Assembly (NCBI GenBank): GCA_018064565.1
Contig: JAGHVA010000190.1
Coordinates: 1-15,035, forward strand
From: Candidatus Colimorpha onthohippi
GTDB lineage: Bacteria > Bacteroidota > Bacteroidia > Bacteroidales > P3
DNA length: 15,035 nt
Direction of reading: 5' to 3'
Shown: one piece after another, positions 1-6,514 of the stretch
Position numbering within the stretch: position 1 is the first letter of the stretch
How the letters are laid out: every line of letters begins with the position of its first letter
Translations under genes and position numbers: made by a program
Notes under the pieces: generated by a model
Told to the model about the DNA's origin: nothing
What the model saw: only the letters and a program-made list of their open reading frames with translations
Database searches by the model: none

Positions 1-60
1 ATGTTATCAATGTATCAAAGGCTATCGACAACAGTCGGAAAGTATAACCAATGGTTCGTC

Positions 61-654
61 TTACTGTTGACCTATGATGTCGGATAGTGGGTTGTCTGCG
101 ATAAGTTCACACCTATCAGAGGTAATCATATAACGCCTACCACACTTGCAGGTGGTATGTTGCTTAGATATATGAGAACCGCAGGCACATACCCAACCGA
201 TACGTTGAGCGGGTACACCTGCCATCAGTGCATAATCAGGAACATTATGTGTTACTACGGCACCAGCGGCTATCATGGCATGACGCCCCACGTCGTTTCC
301 ACACACAATTGTGCAGTTGGCACCCAATGAGGCTCCCTCTCTAACCAATGTTCTGGAGTATCGCTGGTGTGCAGGATATTGCGTGCGGGGTATCAGAACA
401 TTGGTAAACACGCACGAAGGACCGCAAAATACGTTGTCCTCAAGTATAACGCCCTCATACACGGATACATTATTTTGAATTCGTACTCCGTTTCCAATAT
501 GCACGTTGTTGCCGATGTTTACATTCTGACCGAGTGTGCAGTTTTTGCCAATACGTGCACCTTGTTGTATATGACAAAAATGCCACACCTTGCTTCCATC
601 GCCTATCTCAACATCATCGTCAAGGTAACTGCTTTCGTGAACAAAATACGACAT
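61..654 (-). CDS. WbpD/WlbB-like sugar N-acetyltransferase (hexapeptide repeat family)
   Basis: This 197-residue protein is a left-handed beta-helix acyltransferase. Hexapeptide repeats of the [LIV]-G-x4 type run from about residue 15 to 150 (for example EIGDG, RIGKN, NIGNN, HIGNG), ending in an AGVPAQRIGW closing motif. The pattern, including the N-terminal VHESSYLDDDVEIGDGSKVW stretch, resembles WbpD/WlbB enzymes, which acetylate the 3-amino group of a UDP-2-acetamido-3-amino-uronic acid using acetyl-CoA in the cytoplasm. After the helix there is a short tail with C156-x-C158-G and C169-x-C171-G, which looks like a small zinc-binding knuckle. It lies 26 bp downstream of rfbD on the same strand, so it probably belongs to the polysaccharide operon. 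Family assignment is firm; the exact sugar substrate is inferred. Partner enzymes for such a sugar (WbpA, WbpB, WbpE types) are not in the window, so an acetyltransferase for another amino sugar, such as a QdtC-like enzyme, remains possible. Confidence 0.8.
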   Translation of the reverse strand: MSYFVHESSYLDDDVEIGDGSKVWHFCHIQQGARIGKNCTLGQNVNIGNNVHIGNGVRIQNNVSVYEGVILEDNVFCGPSCVFTNVLIPRTQYPAHQRYSRTLVREGASLGANCTIVCGNDVGRHAMIAAGAVVTHNVPDYALMAGVPAQRIGWVCACGSHISKQHTTCKCGRRYMITSDRCELIADNPLSDIIGQQ

Positions 655-680
655 ATCGCTTTTTCGCTGGTGGGGTTTTA

Positions 681-1550
681 CTAAGAGATATCTTTGATGC
701 GGGTAAGCATCTGTGCTAAACTATCGTACCAATGGGGGACATCTACTCCGTAGGTTGTGATAATCTTGCTTTTGTCCAGTACAGAATACGATGGGCGTAT
801 TACTTTTGATGGAAACTCATCGCTGCGACAAGGTAGAATTCGACATGCAGAATGTCCAGCAATCTGCGCGATAGCGCATGCAAAATCGTACCAACTGCAT
901 ACTCCCATGTTTGAGTAATGATATATTCCAGGATGTGTGCCGCATTTGCCGCTTTCAATTATGTGCAGAATCGCTTTCGCCAAATCGCCTGCATAAGTGG
1001 GGGTTCCTACTTGATCAATCACTACTTTGCGTTGTGGCTGCGTGGCAGTAACCTCTAACATAGTCTTGACAAAGTTTTTGCCATATTCACTATAGAGCCA
1101 TGCGGTACGGATGATAACATGATTGCATCCTGACTGCAGTATGGCCTGTTCTCCTGCCAACTTTGTGCGGCCGTATGCACCAGTAGGATTGGGTTGCTGC
1201 TGCTCATCGCATGGGGTGTTGTTTAGATTTCCCCCAAATACATAGTCAGTTGATATATGGATAAGAGTTGCATTATACCGCTGGCAATTTTGAGCCAATA
1301 TGTCTACTGCGGTGCTGTTGATTAGCATTGCGGTTTGTTCGTCATCTTCAGCCCGATCCACATTGGTATATGCGGCACAATTAACGACGACATCGATCGG
1401 ATGATTGTCAAAAAATGCTGCTACAGCTACCGCATCGGTAATATTAAGTTCATCGATATCTGTGAAATATGCTTGGTGACTTGCCGTTTGTAGCACCAAT
1501 CGCATGTGGTTGCCTAATTGTCCGTTGGCCCCTGTTATAAGTAGTCGCAT
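681..1550 (-). CDS. rfbD: dTDP-4-dehydrorhamnose reductase
   Basis: RfbD (RmlD) performs the last step of dTDP-L-rhamnose synthesis, NAD(P)H-dependent reduction of dTDP-4-dehydro-L-rhamnose, in the cytoplasm. The 289-residue length is normal for the family. It is an extended short-chain dehydrogenase/reductase: the N-terminal Rossmann glycine motif GANGQLG is at residues 7-13, NCAAYTNVDRAE at 57-68, the active-site segment STDYVFGG at 100-107, and the catalytic pair Y126-x3-K130 in YGRTKLAGE. The start is an ATG directly before the first beta strand, and the gene ends with TAG. It follows rfbC after 11 bp on the same strand, giving the usual rfbC-rfbD pairing. rfbA and rfbB, needed for the first two steps, are not seen and must lie to the left or elsewhere in the genome. 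No frameshift or missing catalytic residue is apparent. Confidence 0.95.
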   Translation of the reverse strand: MRLLITGANGQLGNHMRLVLQTASHQAYFTDIDELNITDAVAVAAFFDNHPIDVVVNCAAYTNVDRAEDDEQTAMLINSTAVDILAQNCQRYNATLIHISTDYVFGGNLNNTPCDEQQQPNPTGAYGRTKLAGEQAILQSGCNHVIIRTAWLYSEYGKNFVKTMLEVTATQPQRKVVIDQVGTPTYAGDLAKAILHIIESGKCGTHPGIYHYSNMGVCSWYDFACAIAQIAGHSACRILPCRSDEFPSKVIRPSYSVLDKSKIITTYGVDVPHWYDSLAQMLTRIKDIS

Positions 1551-1561
1551 GATATGAGAGT

Positions 1562-2113
1562 TTAGAATGGACTAATAAAGTCAGCGAAGAGTCCGTGGTG
1601 ACGGTCTTTCTCGGACAACTCTATGGATTCGGCTGGAAGGTGCCAATCTATGTTCAAGGTCGGATCATCCCATGCCAATGCGCCTTCATATTGCGGTGCA
1701 TAGTAGTTGTCGCATTTATACTGGAACACCGCTTCCTGACTTAATACCGAAAAACCGTGCGCAAATCCTCTGGGTACAAAAAATTGTCTGTGATTCTCTC
1801 CCGAGAGATAGGCACTTACATATTTTCCATAAGTTGGCGATGTTGTGCGCAAATCTACGGCTACGTCCAACACTTCACCTTGTACCACCCGCACTAATTT
1901 TGCTTGTGTGTAGGGAGGCAATTGAAAGTGCAATCCTCGGAGTACTCCGTAGTGTGATTTTGACTCGTTGTCTTGCACAAAAGTTACGGTTAGTCCCGTG
2001 TCTCGTCGAAATGTCTCTGCATTGAAACTCTCAAAAAAATAGCCTCGGCTATCTCCAAAAATTTGGGGCTCAATAATCAGTACTTCTGGTATCGCGGTTG
2101 GGATTATATTCAC
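1562..2113 (-). CDS. rfbC: dTDP-4-dehydrorhamnose 3,5-epimerase
   Basis: RfbC (RmlC) epimerises dTDP-4-dehydro-6-deoxy-D-glucose at C3 and C5, supplying the substrate for RfbD. The 183-residue cupin protein has family-typical blocks in order: FGDSRGYFFESFN at 19-31, QDNESKSHYGVLRGLHFQ at 47-64 with the catalytic His at 62, K72 in the AKLVRVVQGEVLDVAVDLR block, VPRGFAHGF at 113-121, and the tyrosine region YKCDNYY at 132-138. The C-terminal DDPTLNIDWHLP at 149-160 is also typical. The start is ATG, 35 bp after the stop of the Wzc-type gene, and rfbD follows 11 bp later, so the three are almost certainly co-transcribed. Its presence implies that the polysaccharide made by this operon contains L-rhamnose or a derivative. 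Nothing odd is seen in the sequence. Confidence 0.95.
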   Translation of the reverse strand: MNIIPTAIPEVLIIEPQIFGDSRGYFFESFNAETFRRDTGLTVTFVQDNESKSHYGVLRGLHFQLPPYTQAKLVRVVQGEVLDVAVDLRTTSPTYGKYVSAYLSGENHRQFFVPRGFAHGFSVLSQEAVFQYKCDNYYAPQYEGALAWDDPTLNIDWHLPAESIELSEKDRHHGLFADFISPF

Positions 2114-2148
2114 TGCTGATGTTTTTTTGATAGTTTGTTAGGTGATGG

Positions 2149-4602
2149 TTATCTGCGGTGTCTCTTCTTGGACGTGTCTTCCCCGTATCCATATCCGTAT
2201 CCATATCCGTATCCATAACCATATCCATAACCATAACCGTATCCGTATCCATAACCGTACCCATAGCCTGTGTGTTTTTTAAATATTGGCATGTCGGTTA
2301 GGACAATTGAAAGGTTTTGGAATTTGTGTTTTTCGTAGAGCTGTTGAACCATTGTCAGCATCCCTTTAGTGGCGATACCGATACGCATGATATACATTGT
2401 CAGGTCTGCTTCTCGGTTCACAATCGATGCATCTGCCACAAGTTGTGCTGGCGTAGTGTCAAGAATGATATAATCATACCGATCTTTGAGCTGGTCCAAC
2501 AACTGTTTCAATCGATTGTTGAGCAACAACTGTGTTGCATTGGGTGGTATTTTCTCCGATACAATATAGTCGAGGTTCTCGCTGTTTTTGCTGTGATTAA
2601 TCAAGGTGTCAACGTCTTCTACCTGCGACAACAAGTAGTGGATGATACCCATGCGGTTGTGACGATCTAATGTCTTAGATAGGCTGCGTTTGCGTAAATC
2701 CAAATCTACCAGCAGTGTCCGTTTTCCCAAGTAGGCCAAGGATAGAGCCAGATTGAGTGCCACAAAACTCTTCCCTTCGCCAGGAGTGGTGGATGTGGTC
2801 TGGATTATTTTCTTGTCGGTACTCTCTAAAAAGAATGGGATATTGGCGTGCAGTATTCTGAAAGCCTCCGATATGGGGTCATTGCCGTGTGGGGTAACGA
2901 TAATCTCATCATTTTCACGCTCGGTGGGTTTGGACGGTATCTCTCCGAGCACAGGCACCGTTGTTCCTTTTTCCACATCAGCCTTGTTGTGAATTTTTAC
3001 ATCAAAAAATCCAATCAAAAACAGAATTATTGAGGGGATGGCAATACCAACTAAACCCCCAGCCAACGAAAAAATTCCAATTGAAGGCCCTTTTTTCTCG
3101 CTAAAAGCACTCTCCACGACCTTGGCATTGGCAACGGTGATGGCTAAGTCCATCGCATTCTCTTCACGCTTTGAAAGTAGATATAAGTACAATTCCTCCT
3201 TAATCTTTTGCTGTCGTGCTACCTCAGTTACTGCCTTGGTTTGAGTTGGCATGTCTGTAATCTGTTTTTGCGCACGCTGCTCTTGCGCCTTTGCATTGTT
3301 TAGGCGCACCTGAGTGCTGTTTATCAAGTTGTTTATCGATGATACTATAGCATTGTGTGTTACTTCCAACTCGCGTAATGTATTGCGTAGTTGTGGGTTG
3401 TTTGCACCCGCACTTGTTACAAGCTTTTGATAGTTTAACATCTGTTTGTTGTAGGTGCCAATCATATTTTGAATACCAGCATCTCCAATCCCCACATTGG
3501 CAGGAATCAACTCGGTTTTGTTGGTTGGGTTGTCAATATAGTCTTTGATATAGCGAGCTAAGGTGAGTTCGGTCTCAAGGGCTACCACTTCTTCGTTGTA
3601 GCGAGTGCCAGTCTGAAGCAGTGTCCCTGATGCGGATGCCAAATCTGGGAGTTTAGATCCTTTCTGTAACTGTTCAACTTTAGAGTCAACATCTTCCAAT
3701 TCGCCAGATATCAATGCAATACGGTCAGCAATGAAGTTCTCCGTTTTTTGTGCCACAATATTTTTATCGTTAATCACATCAGCATTATATACCGCTATCA
3801 GCGTGTCTAAGATTTCGGTTGCTTGCTGTAGGTTGGCGCAGTGATAGCCAAGACTAATAATGGATGCAATCTTATCTACGCGACTTACATTCAGTTTTTT
3901 AAGCATATTTCGAGCCACCATAATTGAGGGCTGCTCGGTAAGTACGAAATGCGATCCATTAAGGTCGTCAGTATAAAACTCGGTTTGGTCTATGCTGAAC
4001 GATTGTTCCTGGTTTATGGAGATAGTTTGATTGTAGCTTGCATTCCCCTTGAGACTGTATTTCTCTCCGTTTAGATGCGTGATGGAATAACTAAACTGTT
4101 TGTCGTTGCGGGTTGTAATAACTACGGTAATGGCCGACTTGGTGTTGGTGGCATTGCGGTTGTAGAATGATAACTGTAATGGTGCGTTTTTATAGTAGGT
4201 CTCCTTGTGAAAAAGGTCGTTTCGTTTGCAGATATTGTTTAGGTTTAGTTGCTTGACTACGTTGTTCATCAACGGCGAAGACTTGAGAATGTATATCTCG
4301 TTTTCAATCGGTGATGAATTGGCTCCCCCCATTCCCATGCTGGCAAAGAGTGCGTCCATGTTTCCAGCGCTGTATCCTTTGCCCTTCGATTCGTCACGCA
4401 GCAGTATAGTGGCTTTTTGGGTATAGTCTTTGGGCTGCATCTTGTATATGACGAGGGCACCAATCAAGCATAGTATGATTGATATGGCAAACCACACCCA
4501 ATTGGACAGCACAATGTAGATTATCTCTTGTATCGAGATGCTACTATCTTCTTGTTGCTGTTGTGTTGTCGTCTGTTTGCTTTGAATGGTTGTATTTTCC
4601 AT
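2149..4602 (-). CDS. wzc: Wzc-type polysaccharide co-polymerase fused to BY-type tyrosine kinase
   Basis: This 817-residue inner-membrane protein should control chain length and export of the surface polysaccharide together with the Wza-like protein upstream. Visible parts in order: a cytoplasmic N-terminus rich in Thr and Gln; a first membrane segment at about 35-53; a Wzz-type periplasmic domain at about 55-250; a long helical, probably coiled-coil region at about 280-500 ending in a GNVR-like block (LYLYLLSKREENAMDLA at 471-487); and a second membrane segment at about 507-532. A cytoplasmic BY-kinase follows with EAFRILHANI at 579-588, Walker A PGEGKS at 607-612, Walker A' LLVDLDLR at 630-637 and Walker B YIILDTTP at 711-718. 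The C-terminus is a (GY)14-G run at 779-807 followed by a basic end, KKRHRR. BY-kinases autophosphorylate on C-terminal tyrosine clusters, so the run is probably the phospho-acceptor tail. The gene starts at ATG, 112 bp after the stop of the export lipoprotein gene. Confidence 0.93.
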   Translation of the reverse strand: MENTTIQSKQTTTQQQQEDSSISIQEIIYIVLSNWVWFAISIILCLIGALVIYKMQPKDYTQKATILLRDESKGKGYSAGNMDALFASMGMGGANSSPIENEIYILKSSPLMNNVVKQLNLNNICKRNDLFHKETYYKNAPLQLSFYNRNATNTKSAITVVITTRNDKQFSYSITHLNGEKYSLKGNASYNQTISINQEQSFSIDQTEFYTDDLNGSHFVLTEQPSIMVARNMLKKLNVSRVDKIASIISLGYHCANLQQATEILDTLIAVYNADVINDKNIVAQKTENFIADRIALISGELEDVDSKVEQLQKGSKLPDLASASGTLLQTGTRYNEEVVALETELTLARYIKDYIDNPTNKTELIPANVGIGDAGIQNMIGTYNKQMLNYQKLVTSAGANNPQLRNTLRELEVTHNAIVSSINNLINSTQVRLNNAKAQEQRAQKQITDMPTQTKAVTEVARQQKIKEELYLYLLSKREENAMDLAITVANAKVVESAFSEKKGPSIGIFSLAGGLVGIAIPSIILFLIGFFDVKIHNKADVEKGTTVPVLGEIPSKPTERENDEIIVTPHGNDPISEAFRILHANIPFFLESTDKKIIQTTSTTPGEGKSFVALNLALSLAYLGKRTLLVDLDLRKRSLSKTLDRHNRMGIIHYLLSQVEDVDTLINHSKNSENLDYIVSEKIPPNATQLLLNNRLKQLLDQLKDRYDYIILDTTPAQLVADASIVNREADLTMYIMRIGIATKGMLTMVQQLYEKHKFQNLSIVLTDMPIFKKHTGYGYGYGYGYGYGYGYGYGYGYGYGYGYGEDTSKKRHRR
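2182..2268 (-). repeat. Degenerate hexanucleotide tandem repeat encoding (Gly-Tyr)14-Gly
   Basis: Fourteen and a half consecutive 6-bp units of GGN-TAY type lie inside the kinase gene, coding strand -. On the + strand they read as variants of (T/A)CC(G/A)TA. Glycine codons alternate among GGA, GGT, GGC and GGG, and tyrosine between TAT and TAC, so the repeat is imperfect at the DNA level but perfect in protein. Whole-unit gain or loss would stay in frame and change only the number of tail tyrosines. Confidence 0.95.
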
Positions 4603-4697
4603 GGTTATAGAGTGAGGAATTAAGACGATTGAACGTTTTCGATAAGCCGAGTGCAGAACGAAAGGTGGCTTTTACGATGCCCAAGCGAGAAAATGAC

Positions 4698-4712
4698 TAT
4701 TGCGTAGCAATA
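4698..4712 (-). other. Small perfect hairpin between the export lipoprotein gene and the kinase gene
   Basis: A 6-bp perfect inverted repeat (tattgc / gcaata) with a 3-nt loop begins two bases after the stop codon of the Wza-like gene, in a 112-bp spacer that precedes the kinase gene. No U run follows on the - strand, so it is unlikely to stop transcription. It could stabilise the upstream message or act as a processing signal. A chance origin is also possible at this length. Confidence 0.4.
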
Positions 4713-4714
4713 AC

Positions 4715-5539
4715 TTATCTGCCTGAATAATATTTGGACAATATATATTGGTATGCAACTGTTGAAAGCACCGAAATAATTGACACGGCACTTGATATGT
4801 AGGTCATAGTCATGGGATCTCGGTCGGCGTTTTTCTTTTTACGCATATTGGGCTCAACATATACCACATCATTTTGATGTAAGTAGTAGTAGGGAGAGTC
4901 AAATATATCTTTTGAGGACAAATCTACTTGACCGATTGTGCGAGTCCCGTTTTCTTCTCGTATGATAGTTACGTTTTGCCGCTGTCCGTAAATAGTTAAG
5001 TCGCCAACCATGCTCAATGCTTCAAATATGGTTACACGCTCACCATCTACAATAAGTTGTCCAGGTCTGGCAACATCACCTAATATGCTGACTTTGAAAT
5101 TCATCAGTTTGACGGTAACAATAGGATTTTTGAGGTGCCCCTCGTTAACTAAACGGGTTTGAATCATTTCGGCCAATTGGTTATGGGTCAACCCACGAAC
5201 CAGAAGTTTTCCAAGTACGGGAAATGTTATTTCTCCATCGTGGTTTACTAAATAGCCTTGTACTTTTGTGGCTCCGTTTGTCGCATTTAGCGCAGCTCCA
5301 TCACGTACGGCTATCTTATTGGTTTCTTGATTAAAAGGAATTGTGGCACCAGCTTCTTCGCTCTCAACGTAGATATATAGTTGATCATTGGGCTGGATGC
5401 CATTTGAGAATTCTCCAGATAGGTTAACCGCGATATCTCGCTCGGCATCGTGAATATAAGCTATCTCATCATTACTGCGGCAACCTGCCAATAAAACAGC
5501 AATAATGAAAAAAGTAAGGTATGAATATAGGTGTCTCAT
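4715..5539 (-). CDS. wza: Wza-like polysaccharide export outer-membrane lipoprotein
   Basis: This 274-residue protein belongs to the polysaccharide biosynthesis/export (Wza/BexD) family, whose members form the outer-membrane channel for capsule or exopolysaccharide and dock onto a Wzc-type partner. The N-terminus MRHLYSYLTFFIIAVLLAGC is a lipoprotein signal with lipobox LAGC and lipidated Cys20. The export domain follows (LNGEFSNGIQPNDQLYI-like start, then the GYLVNHDGEITFPVLGKL block), then a SLBB-like region with FKVSILGDVARPGQLIV and the ERVTIFEALSMVGDL block, and a hydrophobic helix near the C-terminus (MTYISSAVSIISVLSTVAY) that may cross the outer membrane. A longer reading exists from a TTG at 5614, but that codon lies inside the -7 promoter box and would precede the signal peptide by 25 residues, so the ATG at 5539 is preferred. 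It is the first gene of the - strand operon. Confidence 0.92.
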   Translation of the reverse strand: MRHLYSYLTFFIIAVLLAGCRSNDEIAYIHDAERDIAVNLSGEFSNGIQPNDQLYIYVESEEAGATIPFNQETNKIAVRDGAALNATNGATKVQGYLVNHDGEITFPVLGKLLVRGLTHNQLAEMIQTRLVNEGHLKNPIVTVKLMNFKVSILGDVARPGQLIVDGERVTIFEALSMVGDLTIYGQRQNVTIIREENGTRTIGQVDLSSKDIFDSPYYYLHQNDVVYVEPNMRKKKNADRDPMTMTYISSAVSIISVLSTVAYQYILSKYYSGR

Positions 5540-5611
5540 AGGATTGTAACAAATAGTATTACACCATTTTGTGGTTGTTTTTTGATGTATAGTGCAGAAT
5601 ACACAGATTTG

Positions 5612-5619
5612 CAAAGATA
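5612..5619 (-). promoter_or_regulatory. Bacteroidales -7 promoter box for the polysaccharide operon
   Basis: TATCTTTG on the - strand matches the Bacteroidales -7 consensus TAnnTTTG. It lies about 73 bp upstream of the export lipoprotein start, leaving a leader of some 65 nt. The expected -33 TTG-type element is not clear; the region there is a T-rich tract. No UpxY/NusG-like gene, typical of many Bacteroides capsule operons, sits between this promoter and the first gene. Confidence 0.65.
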
Positions 5620-5694
5620 GTCTTTTTTCTAAAAAAAATTGGTATTCACTTTGTAGTATCGTTGATAGATTTTTACGTATCTCAAAAATAATCG

Positions 5695-5702
5695 TACCTT
5701 TG
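5695..5702 (+). promoter_or_regulatory. Bacteroidales -7 promoter box for the nucleotidyltransferase gene
   Basis: TACCTTTG matches TAnnTTTG exactly and lies 37 bp before the ATG at 5740, so the transcript leader would be about 30 nt. The -33 region is T-rich (TTTTTACG around 5670) without a clear TTTG. Together with the - strand box at 5612-5619 it makes a compact divergent promoter region. Confidence 0.65.
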
Positions 5703-5739
5703 CACGCTGCCCTATGGGAATTAATATGTTTTTTTAGTT

Positions 5740-6456
5740 ATGTTTACCGCATTTATCCCATCAGCGGGTCTTGGAACCCGATTAATGCCGCTTACGAACA
5801 ACAAGCCCAAAGCATTGGTTCCATTGAATGGTGTGCCAATGTTGGAGTTGGCTATTCGTAATTTGGTTAGTCAAGGAGCTGTCAGGATTTTTGTCAACAT
5901 CCATCATTTTGCAGATATGGTGGAATCGTTTCTCTTGAGCAAGAATTGGGGGGTTCCGATTGAAATCTCAGACGAGCGACCAATGCTGCTTGACACAGGA
6001 GGGGCTTTGGGGGCGTTGCGCAGTCGTGTTTCAATGCAATATCCTTTAGTGGTTCATAATGTGGATGTTGTGTCGCAAATCAGTGTTTCTGATATGGTTG
6101 ATTCTCATTTGCGTTCAGGAGCATTGGCTACTTTGGCAGTGAGCAGGCGTGCAAGTTCAAGACAATTGTTGTTTCAAATGCGGGATGATGGCCGTTATCA
6201 GCTAGCGGGTTGGCATAATGTTATGACGCAACAACATTTGTGGGCAACACAACCAATCGCCTCTTGTCATCCGTTTGCATTTAGCGGTATCTCTGTGGTT
6301 GACCCACGGCTCTTGGATTTGTTGCCCCCTGCGGTTAAGCCATACCCAATCATACCAGAATATCTAAGATTGGCGAAGTGTCATGAGATTGTGGGATATC
6401 TTCACCCTGCAGATATATGGAGAGATATGGGTAAGTATGAGGATTTTATAGCGTAA
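5740..6456 (+). CDS. MurU-like sugar-1-phosphate nucleotidyltransferase
   Basis: This 238-residue cytoplasmic enzyme joins a nucleoside triphosphate to a sugar-1-phosphate. The signature PSAGLGTRLMPLT at 7-19 followed by KPKALVPLNGVPM at 22-34 is the nucleotide-binding loop of the family. The block SDERPMLLDTGGAL at 77-90, the putative metal-binding Asp109 in HNVDV, and the end motif DIWRDMGKYEDF at 225-236 are also typical. The short length and the lack of a C-terminal beta-helix fit the MurU type (N-acetylmuramate-1-phosphate uridylyltransferase of the cell-wall recycling route) better than RmlA, GlmU or GalU. An AmgK-like kinase, MurU's usual partner, is not adjacent. It could also be a mannose-1-phosphate guanylyltransferase-like enzyme, so the substrate is an inference. 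It is divergent from the polysaccharide operon and 58 bp ahead of the nuclease gene on the same strand. Confidence 0.8.
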   Translation: MFTAFIPSAGLGTRLMPLTNNKPKALVPLNGVPMLELAIRNLVSQGAVRIFVNIHHFADMVESFLLSKNWGVPIEISDERPMLLDTGGALGALRSRVSMQYPLVVHNVDVVSQISVSDMVDSHLRSGALATLAVSRRASSRQLLFQMRDDGRYQLAGWHNVMTQQHLWATQPIASCHPFAFSGISVVDPRLLDLLPPAVKPYPIIPEYLRLAKCHEIVGYLHPADIWRDMGKYEDFIA

Positions 6457-6514
6457 GCAATAACGCACGGTTTAGTAACAAGTAGTAGGAGGTAAGTATC
6501 AAAATTTTGGAAAG

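Noticed and set aside
1..87. Short + strand reading frame of 28 codons beginning at the first base and ending with TAG
   Set aside because: It overlaps the C-terminal codons of the - strand acetyltransferase, has no recognisable family feature, and is short enough to be chance. The rest of 1-60 shows no start for a further - strand gene.
2070..2264. - strand frame giving a Met-Asp-Thr repeat protein across the GY repeat
   Set aside because: It is the out-of-frame reading of the GGNTAY hexamer and runs into rfbC; the in-frame kinase reading explains the repeat.
6487..6492. AGGAGG as a ribosome binding site for the AddB-like gene
   Set aside because: It is 22 nt from the ATG, and Bacteroidota rarely rely on Shine-Dalgarno pairing. 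No alternative in-frame start at the right distance was found.
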